Part shown: in pieces, positions 53,437 through 62,004 of the stretch | Position numbering within the stretch: position 1 is the first letter of the stretch | Layout of the letters: each line of letters begins with the position of its first letter | Assembly: GCF_030124145.1 (NCBI RefSeq) | Contig: NZ_JASKMS010000017.1 | Span: 1-64,000, forward strand | Origin: Streptomyces sp. 378 | Lineage (GTDB): Bacteria; Actinomycetota; Actinomycetes; Streptomycetales; Streptomycetaceae | DNA length: 64,000 nucleotides | Reading direction: 5' to 3' | Notes under the pieces: model-generated | Told to the model about the DNA's origin: nothing | Database searches by the model: none | The model's input: the letters and a program-made list of their open reading frames with translations, nothing else | Program-made: the position numbers and the translations under genes

Positions 53437-54806
53437 CGTCCCTCGTACTCCTCGGAGATCTTCTCGGCGAGCGCTTGCGACTTCCTCAGGGCCTCCTCGA
53501 CGGACTGTCGTCCGGCGATGGCCGCGCTGATCTCCTGGGAGACCTTGGTGCCGAGGTCCGTGAACTCGGGGATGCCGACGAACTGGATGCCGGGGGCGGG
53601 CCGCGGCTGCACGCCGGGGTCGTTCGGCCGGGCCTTCTCGATGGCCTCCTTGGTCATCTCCTGGAAGGCACCGGCCTCCTTGCGGTAGTCGGGGTGGGCG
53701 TAGGTCGACGCCCGCTTGCCGGCCGGGACGTCGGACCAGCCGGAGGTGTCGCCGACCAGTTCCTCGTAGCCCTTGCCGGACGCCCAGGAGACGAACTTCC
53801 AGGCGTCGTCCGGGTTGCGGGAGGCCTTCTGGATGCCCCAGGCCCAGGTGTAGAGCCAGCCGGAGGACTTCGTCTTCTCGACGGGGGCGGGGGCGTAGCC
53901 GATCTTGCCCTTGACGGGGGAGTTCGCCGCCTCCAGGGAACCGGCCGCGGAGGTGGCGTCGTACCACATCGCGACCTTGCCCTGGGTCATGTTGTTCAGG
54001 CACTCGGCGAAGCCGGACTGGGCGGCGCCGGACTCGCCGTGCTCGCGCACCAGGTCGACATAGAACTGCGTCGCCTTCTCGAAGGCGGGGGAGTCGAGCC
54101 GGGCCTTCCAGTCCTTGTCGAACCAGGTGCCGCCGAAGGTGTTCACGACCGTGGTGAGCGGGGCCATCACCTCGCCCCAGCCGGGCAGGCCGCGCAGGCA
54201 GATGCCCTTCATGCCGGGCTCGGCGCCGTCCGCCTTCGCCGCGAGGTCCGCCACCTGCCGCCAGGTGGGGTGCGCGGGCATCGTCAGGCCCTTCTTCCCG
54301 AACACGTCCTTGCGGTACATCAGGAACGACGACTCGCCGTAGAAGGGCTGGCCGTAGAGCTTGCCGTCGTCGGCGGTGAGGGACTGGCGCATCGGCTTCA
54401 GGATGTCCTGCTCGTCGTAGGCCGGGTCCTCGGCGACGTAGCCGTTCATCTCGTGCAGCCAGCCGTTGCGGGCGTAGATCGGTATCTCGTAGTTGGACAG
54501 CGTGGCGACGTCGTACTGCCCGGCCTGGTTGGCGAAGTCCTGGCTGATCTTGTCGCGGACGTCGTTCTCGGGCAGGACCGTGAAGTTGACCTCGATGCCC
54601 GTCTCCTCGGTGAAGTGGGCGCGGGTCAGCTTCTGCAACTCGACCATCTGCGGGTTGTTGACCATGAGGACGTTGATGGCGTCGCCGCCGGAACCGGTCC
54701 CGCCCGCGCCGACCCAGCAGCCGGACAGCAGCGGGGCGAGCAGCGTCCCTGCGGCGGCCAGGGCGAGCGTGGCTCGCGGTGGCCGTCGTCGGCTCTGGGT
54801 TCGCAT
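53433..54806 (-). CDS. Polyol/sugar ABC substrate-binding lipoprotein
   Basis: 457 aa. Basic N-terminus with RRRPPR, hydrophobic ATLALAAAGTLLAPL and a lipobox LSGC, then a Gly/Ser linker. Family 1 features: NVLMVNNPQMVELQKLTRAH, YDVATLSNYEIPIYARNGWL, YGQPFYGESSFLMYRKDVFG and GKVAMWYDATSAAGSLE. The pattern YDxxTxxxYExPIxAKxGWL is frequent in sorbitol/mannitol-binding proteins (SmoE). AGGAG lies seven bases before the ATG at 54806. First gene of the operon binding protein-MalF-MalG-dehydrogenase. Confidence 0.94.
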   Translation of the reverse strand: MRTQSRRRPPRATLALAAAGTLLAPLLSGCWVGAGGTGSGGDAINVLMVNNPQMVELQKLTRAHFTEETGIEVNFTVLPENDVRDKISQDFANQAGQYDVATLSNYEIPIYARNGWLHEMNGYVAEDPAYDEQDILKPMRQSLTADDGKLYGQPFYGESSFLMYRKDVFGKKGLTMPAHPTWRQVADLAAKADGAEPGMKGICLRGLPGWGEVMAPLTTVVNTFGGTWFDKDWKARLDSPAFEKATQFYVDLVREHGESGAAQSGFAECLNNMTQGKVAMWYDATSAAGSLEAANSPVKGKIGYAPAPVEKTKSSGWLYTWAWGIQKASRNPDDAWKFVSWASGKGYEELVGDTSGWSDVPAGKRASTYAHPDYRKEAGAFQEMTKEAIEKARPNDPGVQPRPAPGIQFVGIPEFTDLGTKVSQEISAAIAGRQSVEEALRKSQALAEKISEEYEGR

Positions 54807-54887
54807 GGATCGCTCCTGGATGTATGGGGAGATAAGGGGCAACGCAAGGCGTGGGGGCGCCCTGGGAGGTCGTGGGGCCGATATGGG

Positions 54888-55658
54888 TCAGACTCGGATG
54901 ACCTGCGGTCCGAGCAGCGAGTAGCGGTGGGCCTCGGCGGTCGGCAGCAGGGTGCTCGTCACGATCGCCTCCAGCGCGGCGACCTCGGCGAACCGGCAGA
55001 AGCTGACCGCCCCGAACTTGGTGTGCACGCCCGCGAAGACCACACGGCGGGCCGCCCGGATCGCCTGGGCCTTGACCTCGCTGACGGCCGGGTCGGGGGT
55101 GGTGAGGCCGTGTTCGCGGGAGATGCCGTTGGCGCCGATGAAGGCGAGGTCGACGACGAAGCCGGACAGCATCTTCGTCGTCCAGTGGTCGACGGTGGCG
55201 AGGGTGCCGCGCCGCACCCGGCCGCCGAGCAGCAGCACCGAGATGTGCTCGACCTCGGCGAGGAGGCCCGCGACCGGCAGGGACGCGGTGACCACGGTCA
55301 GCGGGCGGTCCCGGGGGAACGCCTCGGCGATGAGCTGGGGGGTGTAACCCTCGTCGACGAAGACGGTCTCCGCGTCACCGAGCAGCTCCGCCGCGGCGGC
55401 CGCGACCCGGCGCTTCTCGGGGACGTGGCTGGTGGCGCGGAAGGCGAGCGTCGTCTCGAAGCCGGCGCTCTCCACGGGGTAGGCGCCGCCGTGGGTGCGG
55501 CGCAGCAGGCCGTGGTCCTCCAGGACGCGCAGGTCCCGCCGCACGGTCTCCTTGGCCACGCCCAGCTCGGTGGCGAGGACGGTGACGTCGACCGTTCCGT
55601 CACGTCGTGCGGCCAGCACGATCGCGCGCCGGCGTTCTTCCGCCGTACTGGTACTCAT
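54888..55658 (-). CDS. DeoR family transcriptional regulator
   Basis: 256 aa. N-terminal HTH: STAEERRRAIVLAARRDGTV, VLATELGVAKETVRRDLRVL, EDHGLLRRTHGGAYPVES, the DeoR signature. C-terminal DeoRC sensor domain with GDAETVFVDEGYTPQLIAEA, LLGGRVRRGTLATVD and ANGISREHGLTTPDPAVSEV. The ATG at 55658 fits homologues. It lies directly upstream of the polyol ABC operon on the same strand and likely represses it until a sugar phosphate appears. Repeated TGCCCG motifs occur upstream. Confidence 0.93.
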   Translation of the reverse strand: MSTSTAEERRRAIVLAARRDGTVDVTVLATELGVAKETVRRDLRVLEDHGLLRRTHGGAYPVESAGFETTLAFRATSHVPEKRRVAAAAAELLGDAETVFVDEGYTPQLIAEAFPRDRPLTVVTASLPVAGLLAEVEHISVLLLGGRVRRGTLATVDHWTTKMLSGFVVDLAFIGANGISREHGLTTPDPAVSEVKAQAIRAARRVVFAGVHTKFGAVSFCRFAEVAALEAIVTSTLLPTAEAHRYSLLGPQVIRV

Positions 55659-55682
55659 GCCGACACGTGCCTTCCGCTCTGC

Positions 55683-55862
55683 TGCCCGTTCGGGCCCTGT
55701 GCGGCCCATGGGGGAAGTTCTACAGCGGGCGTGCGGCACTGACCAGGCCTGTTGGGGAATCGATGCTGCCCGGTTGTGCCCGTTCGATACGGGGTGTGCC
55801 CGTCAAGGACCTGCGTCGGGGCCCCTCGGGAGGTGGGATCGGGCAGCGGTGGTGCCCGAACA
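55683..55862. repeat. Array of TGCCCGNNNN motifs upstream of the DeoR gene
   Basis: TGCCCG-TTCG (55683), TGCCCG-GTTG (55767), TGCCCG-TTCG (55777), TGCCCG-TCAA (55797) and TGCCCG-AACA (55853). Three are spaced 10 and 20 bp, on one helix face. Such phased direct repeats are typical of DeoR-family operators. Confidence 0.5.
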
Positions 55863-55916
55863 GGGCGGCGGGCGGGCCCGTTCGGTGCCCGCCCGCCCGC
55901 GTGACGACTTCTCCGG

Positions 55917-56741
55917 TCAGTACGGCCAGATCGGCGGGTCCGTCACGAAGTGGCCGCCCAGATAGGCGTGCGCCTCGTTCTCCGGGTCCAGCCCGCCCTG
56001 CTCGGCGATGAGCTTCTCGGCGAACGGCTCGGAGTCGTCCTGCGGCTCGTAGCCGAGCGCCCGGGCGCTGCTGAGGTCCCACCACAGCCGGGTGTTGGCG
56101 GAGGAGCCGTGGACGACGGTGTGGCCGACGTGCTCGGCGGTCAGCGCCGCGTGGAGGAGGCGGGCGCCGTCGGCGGGGCTCATCCACACCGAGAGCATGC
56201 GCACGCTGGTCGGCTCGGGGAAGCAGGAGCCGATGCGCACCGAGACCGTCTCCAGGCCGTGCTTGTCCCAGTAGAACTGCGCGAGGTCCTCGCCGAAGCA
56301 CTTGGACAGGCCGTAGAAGGTGTCCGGGCGGCGTGGGGTGTCGACCGGGATGAGCGCGCCCGGATCGAGGGGTGCGTCGCCCCGGGGGCGCGGGGTGTAA
56401 CCGACGGCGTGGTTGGAGGAGGCGAAGACGATTCGGCCCACGCCCTCCTCGCGGGCGGCCTCGTACAGGTGGTAGGTGCCCTCGATGTTCGCCTTGAGGA
56501 TCTTCTCGAATGGGGCTTCCAGGGAGATGCCCGCGAGATGGATGATCGCGTCGACACCCCGGACCGCCTCGCGTACGGCGTCCCGGTCGGCGAGGTCGGC
56601 GGTGATCGCCTCGGGTGCGCCCTCGATCGGGCGCATGTCCAGCAGGCGCAGGTCGTAGCCGTAGTCCGGGAGCAGGTCCCGCATCAGGGTGCCGAGGCCA
56701 CCGGCGGCGCCGGTGAGCAGGACGGTGCGGGGAGCGGGCAT
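55917..56741 (-). CDS. NAD-dependent epimerase/dehydratase family, probable uronate dehydrogenase
   Basis: 274 aa short-chain dehydrogenase of the extended type. Rossmann motif LLTGAAGGLGTLMRDLLPDY; catalytic YxxxK in DTFYGLSKCFGEDLAQFYW; SSNHAVGYTPR and RIGSCFPEPTSVRMLSVWMS are typical of uronate (hexuronate) dehydrogenases, which oxidise galacturonate and glucuronate to aldaric acid lactones. Length and motifs agree with Udh. AAGGAGATCCGAGG precedes the ATG. It is divergent from kdgD, the dehydratase two steps on, across a shared operator. Confidence 0.82.
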   Translation of the reverse strand: MPAPRTVLLTGAAGGLGTLMRDLLPDYGYDLRLLDMRPIEGAPEAITADLADRDAVREAVRGVDAIIHLAGISLEAPFEKILKANIEGTYHLYEAAREEGVGRIVFASSNHAVGYTPRPRGDAPLDPGALIPVDTPRRPDTFYGLSKCFGEDLAQFYWDKHGLETVSVRIGSCFPEPTSVRMLSVWMSPADGARLLHAALTAEHVGHTVVHGSSANTRLWWDLSSARALGYEPQDDSEPFAEKLIAEQGGLDPENEAHAYLGGHFVTDPPIWPY

Positions 56742-56764
56742 CCTCGGATCTCCTTGATCGCCGA

Positions 56765-56799
56765 CCATGCATATGAGCGCACGGCATTCATATGCATGG
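56765..56799. promoter_or_regulatory. 35-nt inverted repeat in the udh/kdgD divergent promoter
   Basis: CCATGCATATGA (56765-56776), 11-base spacer, TCATATGCATGG (56788-56799): two perfect 12-nt arms. Likely operator for both genes. The half-site TCATAT also occurs in TCATATATGA (61936-61945) before the GntR gene. Confidence 0.65.
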
Positions 56800-56962
56800 A
56801 CACGCTAAGGATCAGGGGCGGAGCCCGTCAAGTAGGTCGTGGAGAGGGGAATTCGCAGGTGCGTCGCGGGTGGGCGCGCTTGACCGGCCCCGCGGCGGCG
56901 CCTTAGCGTGGACTGGTTCAGAAATATAGACGCCAATCATGAATATGGAACCGGGAGAGCTC

Positions 56963-57904
56963 GTGACGTCAGCCCCTCTCGCCGCTCGACTCGCCATCCC
57001 CAGCGGACCGCTGTTCTTCCCGGTCACCGCCTTCGCACCCGACGGCTCCGTGGACCTCGACACCTACCGCGCGCACGTCCGCCGCGGGGTGGAGGCCGGG
57101 GCCGCCGCCGTGTTCGCCTGCTGCGGCACCGGTGAGTTCCACGCACTGACGCCCGAGGAGTTCGAGGCCTGCGTACGGGCCGCCGTCGAGGCCGCCGACG
57201 GTCGCGTGCCGGTCGTCGCGGGCGCCGGGTACGGCACCGCGCTCGCCGTGCGCTACGCCCGCCTCGCCGAGGCCGCCGGCGCGGACGGCCTGCTCGCCAT
57301 GCCGCCCTACCTCGTCGTCGCCGGGCAGGAGGGGCTGCTGCGGCACTACCGGGAGGTGGCCGCCGCGACCCCCCTGCCGGTCATCGTCTACCAGCGCGAC
57401 AACGCCGTGTTCACCCCGGAGACGGTCGTCGGACTCGCCCGCACGGACGGGATCATCGGCCTCAAGGACGGGCTCGGCGATCTCGACCTCATGCAGCGCG
57501 TCGTCAGCGCCGTCCGCACCGCAACCTCTGGCGACTTCCTCTACTTCAACGGCCTGCCGACCGCCGAACAGACCCAGCTCGCCTACCGCGCCCTCGGTGT
57601 GACGCTCTACTCGTCCGCCGTCTTCTGCTTCGCGCCGGAGATCGCCCTCGCCTTCCACCGGGCCCTCGGCACCGGTGACGACACCACCGTGCGCAGACTG
57701 CTGGACGGCTTCTACGGTCCGTTCGTCGAACTGCGCGCCCAAGGCCGCGGATACGCCGTCGCGCTGGTCAAGGCCGGGGTACGGCTGCGCGGCCTCGACG
57801 TCGGGGAGGTGCGGCCCCCGCTGCACGAGCCGGCCGGGGATCATGTCAAGCAGCTCGCCGAACTGATCGAGCGGGGCTACGCGCTGCTGGAGGAGACCAA
57901 GTGA
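56963..57904 (+). CDS. kdgD: 5-dehydro-4-deoxyglucarate dehydratase (DapA family)
   Basis: Converts 5-keto-4-deoxyglucarate to 2-oxoglutarate semialdehyde plus CO2 and water, last step but one of oxidative hexuronate breakdown. About 313 aa. Seen: GPLFFPVTAFAPDGSVDLDT, CCGTGEFHALTPEEFE, VIVYQRDNAVFTPETVVGLA (YQRDNA distinguishes KdgD from DapA) and the Schiff-base lysine in GIIGLKDGLGDLDLMQR. I chose GTG 56963, which has GGGAG five bases upstream; ATG 56939 is an alternative. Its stop overlaps the next gene (GTGA). Confidence 0.88.
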   Translation: MTSAPLAARLAIPSGPLFFPVTAFAPDGSVDLDTYRAHVRRGVEAGAAAVFACCGTGEFHALTPEEFEACVRAAVEAADGRVPVVAGAGYGTALAVRYARLAEAAGADGLLAMPPYLVVAGQEGLLRHYREVAAATPLPVIVYQRDNAVFTPETVVGLARTDGIIGLKDGLGDLDLMQRVVSAVRTATSGDFLYFNGLPTAEQTQLAYRALGVTLYSSAVFCFAPEIALAFHRALGTGDDTTVRRLLDGFYGPFVELRAQGRGYAVALVKAGVRLRGLDVGEVRPPLHEPAGDHVKQLAELIERGYALLEETK

Positions 57905-59064
57905 AGGCGTCGGCGTTCGTCTACCCCTGGGACGTCAACGGGGACCCGGAGGCACCCGCGCGCATCGCCGCGCTCGGCGTGCGGCAGGTGACGCTCGCCG
58001 CCGCCTACCACTCCACGCGCGCCCTCACGCCCCGCCACCCGCGCCACCGCATCGTCACCGCAGAGCACGCCGCCGTGCTGTACCCGGCGGACGACCGCTG
58101 GGCCGGGCGCGAGCTGCGCCCCTACGCGGCCGGCGCCTGGGCCCCCGGCGACGCCTTCGGCGAGGCCGCCGGCGCGCTCACCGAGGCCGGTCTGCGGGTG
58201 CACACCTGGGTCGTCCTGGCGCACAACTCCCGCCTCGGCGCCGAACACCCGGACACCTCGGTCGTCAACGCCTACGGCGACCGCTACCCCTGGGCGCCGT
58301 GCATCGCGCAGCCCGCCACCCGCGCGTACCTGACCGACCTGGCGGCCGAGGCGGCGGTCCGGCCCGGGGCGCGCGGCACCGAACTGGAGTCCCTCGGCTG
58401 GTACGGACTGCAGCATCTGCACGCCCACGACAAGACCGGCGGCATCGGCCTCGGGGACGCCGGGCAATACCTGATGGGGCTGTGCTTCTGCCCGTCCTGC
58501 CGGGAGGGCTACGGCCGGCACGGCCTGGACGCCGACGAACTGGCGGCCGCCGTACGGACCGCTCTGGAGCCGGTCTGGCAGGGTGCCGGCTCCGACGGAG
58601 GCTGGACGGGCGTCGAGAAGCTCCTCGGTGACACCCTCGCGAACATCACGCGCGCGTACCGCGACGACACCGCCCGCACCCTCCAGGAGCAGGCCGTCGC
58701 GGCGGTCCGCGCGGCGGCACCCGAGGGCTTCCAGGTGCTGCTGCACGCGGATCCGGTATCGTACCACGTCGGCGCCAATCCCGGGGTCGACCCGGCGCAC
58801 ATCCTGTCCGTCGCGGACGGTGTGGTCGTGCCCTGTGCGGGCGGCACCGGCACGCTGACACCGTTCGCACGGCAGGACCGCCGGGGCGCCGTCATCGCGG
58901 CCAACTTCACCGTCGTCTCGGGGATGGGCGGCAACCCGGGCACCCTCGCCGCCGACGCGGCCGGGGCACGGGAACTCGGCGCCACCGAACTGCGGCTCTA
59001 TCACGCGGGGTTGGCGTCCGACGACGACCTGGAGGCGGTCCGCTCCGCCCTCGCCGGCCTCTGA
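57901..59064 (+). CDS. Unrecognised protein with barrel-like fold, coupled to kdgD
   Basis: 387 aa, GTG start overlapping the kdgD stop, so co-translated. No signal peptide; probably cytosolic. MKASAFVYPWDVNGDPEAPA and IAALGVRQVTLAAAYHSTRA at the N-terminus, HTWVVLAHNSRLGAEHPDTS in the middle, and GLCFCPSCREGYGRHGLD with a CxCxxC motif are reminiscent of TIM-barrel glycoside hydrolase-like proteins. C-terminal LRLYHAGLASDDDLEAVRSA also fits a barrel end. Operon position suggests a role in uronate or aldarate use. Its last 64 nt overlap the convergent MFS gene. Confidence 0.8.
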   Translation: MKASAFVYPWDVNGDPEAPARIAALGVRQVTLAAAYHSTRALTPRHPRHRIVTAEHAAVLYPADDRWAGRELRPYAAGAWAPGDAFGEAAGALTEAGLRVHTWVVLAHNSRLGAEHPDTSVVNAYGDRYPWAPCIAQPATRAYLTDLAAEAAVRPGARGTELESLGWYGLQHLHAHDKTGGIGLGDAGQYLMGLCFCPSCREGYGRHGLDADELAAAVRTALEPVWQGAGSDGGWTGVEKLLGDTLANITRAYRDDTARTLQEQAVAAVRAAAPEGFQVLLHADPVSYHVGANPGVDPAHILSVADGVVVPCAGGTGTLTPFARQDRRGAVIAANFTVVSGMGGNPGTLAADAAGARELGATELRLYHAGLASDDDLEAVRSALAGL

Positions 59065-60239
59065 CACAGCGCGGCCGCCGTCACCAGCAGGGCCGCGCCC
59101 AGGGCCACCAGCACCAGCCGGTGGCTCACCAGCTCGACCAGGGCCGCCCCGGCGGCCAGCCCCACCACGTTCGGTGCGTACACCAGGGTGTGGGCGGTGG
59201 CCGTGACCCGGCCCAGCAGCGCACCCGGCGTCTCGTGCTGCACGGAGGTCAGCGCGGCGATCAGCACGGCGGGCAGCCCCATGCCGATCGCCGCGCCGCA
59301 CACCAGCGCGACCGGGTCGGACGGCACCGCCCGCAGGGCCACGGCGACGGCCAGCAGGGCGATCCCCCACGCCGCGAAACGCCGAGCGCCCAGGTGGCGC
59401 AGGGCGGAGCCGGAGAGCAGGCCGACCGCGACCGAACCGGTGCCCTGCACGGCGTACAGCACGCCGGTGTACGCGGGGGAGTGCCCGAGGGCGTCGACGA
59501 CGGCGTACACCATCGCCCCGTTCAGGCCGGCGCAGAGCATGGCGGTGCCGCCCGCCAGGACCAGGGGGCGCAGCACGGGGTGTGCCCACAGGTGCCGGAC
59601 GCCCTCGGCGGCCCGCCGCCGAGGGCGTCCGGTGGGCGGCGCGGGCTCGTCCTCCCGTACGCGCACGGCCGCGTACAGGGCCGTGGCCAGCACGAACGTC
59701 GCCGCGTCCAGGAGGGCGACACTCGCGCCGCCGTACGCCGCGCAGAGGCCCGCGCCCGCCAGTGGGGCCAGGAGTTTCATACTCTCCGTGGCGGTCATGC
59801 GCAGGCCGTTGAAGTCGCCCAGCAGGGCCGGGTCGACCGCCGTCGCCACCAGCGCCGACCCGGCCGCGTCGTGGACGACGCCCACCGCCCCGTATACGAA
59901 CAGCACCGCGTACAGCAGCCACAGGTCGCCCGGGGTGTCGACCCCCACGAGGGTGAGCAGCAGGGTGGCCAGGAGCAGGTTCCCCCCGATCAGCAGGGGC
60001 TTGCGGCGGACCCGGTCGGCGAGCGTGCCCAGCAGTGGTCCGGCGAGGGCCGGCAGCCACAGGGCGAGCACGCACAGCGCGGCCAGGCCGTCCGAGCCGG
60101 TCAGGTCCTTGACCCACACTCCGGACGCCAGCCACAGGGCCGACGTGCCGAAGCCGGAGACCACCACGCCGCACAGGTACAGCCCGGCGTCGCGGTCGCG
60201 CAGGACGCGCACGAGGGGCCGGATCGTCTTGGTCGTCAT
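59001..60239 (-). CDS. MFS transporter (exporter, about 12 TM)
   Basis: 412 aa of the major facilitator superfamily (MFS_3/enterobactin-exporter-like). Seen: LYLCGVVVSGFGTSALWLAS, loop motif GTLADRVRRKPLLIGGNLLL (the conserved GxLaDRxxRk) and a repeat-like second half after a charged central loop VREDEPAPPTGRPRRRAAEG. Overlaps the 3' end of the previous gene tail-to-tail by 64 nt. Substrate unknown; could export siderophore- or drug-like compounds. Divergent from the TIGR03086 gene. Confidence 0.9.
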   Translation of the reverse strand: MTTKTIRPLVRVLRDRDAGLYLCGVVVSGFGTSALWLASGVWVKDLTGSDGLAALCVLALWLPALAGPLLGTLADRVRRKPLLIGGNLLLATLLLTLVGVDTPGDLWLLYAVLFVYGAVGVVHDAAGSALVATAVDPALLGDFNGLRMTATESMKLLAPLAGAGLCAAYGGASVALLDAATFVLATALYAAVRVREDEPAPPTGRPRRRAAEGVRHLWAHPVLRPLVLAGGTAMLCAGLNGAMVYAVVDALGHSPAYTGVLYAVQGTGSVAVGLLSGSALRHLGARRFAAWGIALLAVAVALRAVPSDPVALVCGAAIGMGLPAVLIAALTSVQHETPGALLGRVTATAHTLVYAPNVVGLAAGAALVELVSHRLVLVALGAALLVTAAALCQRPARAERTASRSSSDANPA

Positions 60240-60369
60240 GCCTGACCACCGTGCGGCTGAGACCCCGGGCGGCGGATCGGGCAGATTCCCCGGAAAAGGC
60301 CCGGACGAGCGATGACTTTCCCGCCCGGGGTCGGTCTACCTCCCGAGACCACACTCCGGAGGAGCACCC

Positions 60370-60978
60370 ATGACCGACACCACCGGGACGACCGGTACGC
60401 CCCTCGACCTCGGACCCCAGACGGAGGTCCTGGCCCGGCTCGTCGCCGGCGTCACCGACGATCAGCCGGCCGACCCGACGCCCTGCCCGAAGTACGAGGT
60501 GCGCCACCTGCTCGGCCATCTGGTGGGACTGACCACCGCCTTCCGTGACGCGGCCCGCAAGGACCTCGGCGCCACGACCGACACCAGCCCGGACTCCGCG
60601 CTGCCGGACATCGCGCCCGGCTGGCGTGAGGACCTGCCCAAGGTCCTCGCCGAACTGGCCGAGGCCTGGCGCGACCCGGCCGCCTGGACCGGCATGACCC
60701 GGGCCGGAGGCGTCGACCTTCCCGGCGAGATCGCCGGCCTCGTCGCCACCGACGAACTGGTCATTCACGGCTGGGACCTGGCCCGCGCCACCGGCCAGTC
60801 GTACCACCCCGACCCGGCCGCACTCCGGGTCTGCCACGACTTCCTCGCCGCGTCCGTCGACGACCCCGGGCGCGGCGCCATCTTCGGCCCGGTCGTCACC
60901 GTCGACGCGGACGCGTCCCTGCTGGACCGGGCGGTCGGACTGAGCGGCCGGGACCCGGGGTGGACACGCACGCCGTAG
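60370..60978 (+). CDS. TIGR03086-type metal-binding protein (DinB/maleylpyruvate isomerase-like)
   Basis: 202 aa. Four-helix DinB-type fold: DLGPQTEVLARLVAGVTDDQ, TPCPKYEVRHLLGHLVGLTT with conserved histidines, and ATDELVIHGWDLARATGQSY carrying the metal-binding His. These motifs define the actinobacterial TIGR03086 group. It may depend on mycothiol for thiol transfer, like the mycothiol-dependent maleylpyruvate isomerase; the substrate is unknown. GGAGGAG precedes the ATG. Monocistronic. Confidence 0.9.
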   Translation: MTDTTGTTGTPLDLGPQTEVLARLVAGVTDDQPADPTPCPKYEVRHLLGHLVGLTTAFRDAARKDLGATTDTSPDSALPDIAPGWREDLPKVLAELAEAWRDPAAWTGMTRAGGVDLPGEIAGLVATDELVIHGWDLARATGQSYHPDPAALRVCHDFLAASVDDPGRGAIFGPVVTVDADASLLDRAVGLSGRDPGWTRTP

Positions 60979-61102
60979 CCGGGCCGGACTGCCGCGATCC
61001 CGGGCCTGCGGCGAGGCGGGGGGTGTGATGCGGCACCCCGGCGTTCCGGCTGCCCGGGTGAAACCGGAGGTGCCCGGGGCGGGTGGTGCACAGCCTCTCG
61101 CC

Positions 61103-61855
61103 ATGTCCCTCACCCCTGACCGTCCTCGGGACGGCTTCTCCGCATCCGCGGCCCCACCGTCCCTGCTCCGGCTACCTGCTGCGCGGCGGCGGGACAGAGG
61201 TGTGGGTGGACGCCGGGCCGGGGACCTTCGCGGAGTTGCAGCGGCACACCGATCCGGCACACCTCACCGCCGTATGGATCTCGCACCTGCACGCCGACCA
61301 CTGCTCCGATCTGCTGTCCGCGGTGTACGGCCTCGAGTACGACGGGCTCACCCCGGCCGCGCCCGTGCCGGTGTACGCCCCGGCCGGGTGCGTTCAGCGT
61401 CTCGCCGGGTTCTTCGGACGGCCCGCCGCCGGTTTCCCGGACGGCGTCCTGGCCTTCCGGACCTTGCACGACGGCCACGTGGCCCGGCACGGCGGCCTCG
61501 CCCTCACCGCACACGCCGTCACCCACGACGCCGAGTCGTACGGGCTGCGGGCCGAGGCCGGCGGGCGGGTCCTCGCCTACTCCGGTGACAGCGGCCCCTG
61601 CCCCGCCCCGGACGAACTCGCCCGCGACTCCGACCTGTTCCTGTGCGAGGGCGGACATCGACACGCATCGCGAAGGCGAACAGGTGCATCTCACTCCCGA
61701 GGGCGCCGGTGCCGTCGCCCGCCGGGCGGGGGTACGGGAGTTGCTCGTCACGCACGTCGGTCCCACGGTCACCCCCGAGGCCGCGACCGCACGCGCCGCC
61801 GTCGCCTTCGGCGGCCCCACCGACACCGCCCATCCCGGTGCCACCAGGGGCGTGG
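61103..61855 (+). pseudogene. MBL-fold metallo-hydrolase, disrupted by two frameshifts
   Basis: Beta-lactamase-like hydrolase (ElaC/YhfI group) in three reading frames. It starts MSLT in the frame of ATG 61103, then needs a +1 shift in CCCC (61113-61116) to continue LTVLGTASPHPRP. It goes on with the metal motif ISHLHADHCSDLL, then breaks again at GGG (61649-61651): LFLCE must shift to reach ADIDTHREGEQVHLTPEGAG and RELLVTHVGPTVTPEAATAR. Each break is repaired by removing one base of a homopolymer. After repair no stop appears before the downstream GntR gene, so the 3' end is also altered; the limit given is approximate. Either a true pseudogene or sequencing errors. Confidence 0.75.
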
Positions 61856-61885
61856 AGCGGCACCACGGCTTCTTCGTCGAAAGCA

Positions 61886-61914
61886 TTGACGAAACACACG
61901 CGCCCTCCTACCGT
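61886..61914 (+). promoter_or_regulatory. Promoter of the GntR-dapA-like-dehydratase operon
   Basis: TTGACG (61886-61891), 17-base spacer, TACCGT (61909-61914): near-consensus sigma-70 type. Expected start near 61921; leader about 85 nt. Confidence 0.65.
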
Positions 61915-61935
61915 CATCGCGTCGTACTTCGTACG

Positions 61936-61995
61936 TCATATATGAGACGCGATACGCGAGATCCGATACGCGATCCACCGAGACGCGAGATCCGA
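61936..61995. promoter_or_regulatory. Palindrome and repeated 13-mer in the leader of the GntR gene
   Basis: TCATATATGA (61936-61945) is a perfect palindrome. ACGCGAGATCCGA occurs at 61954-61966 and 61983-61995, with a partial ACGCGATCC between. Position just downstream of the promoter suggests autoregulation by the GntR product. Confidence 0.5.
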
Positions 61996-62004
61996 GAGGC
62001 GCGC

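Noticed and set aside
57877..61260. Minus-strand open frame of 1127 codons
   Set aside because: It is antisense to kdgD, the barrel-like gene and the TIGR03086 gene and runs out of frame through the MFS gene. The translation is low-complexity Arg/Gly/Pro. Typical shadow frame of high-GC DNA.
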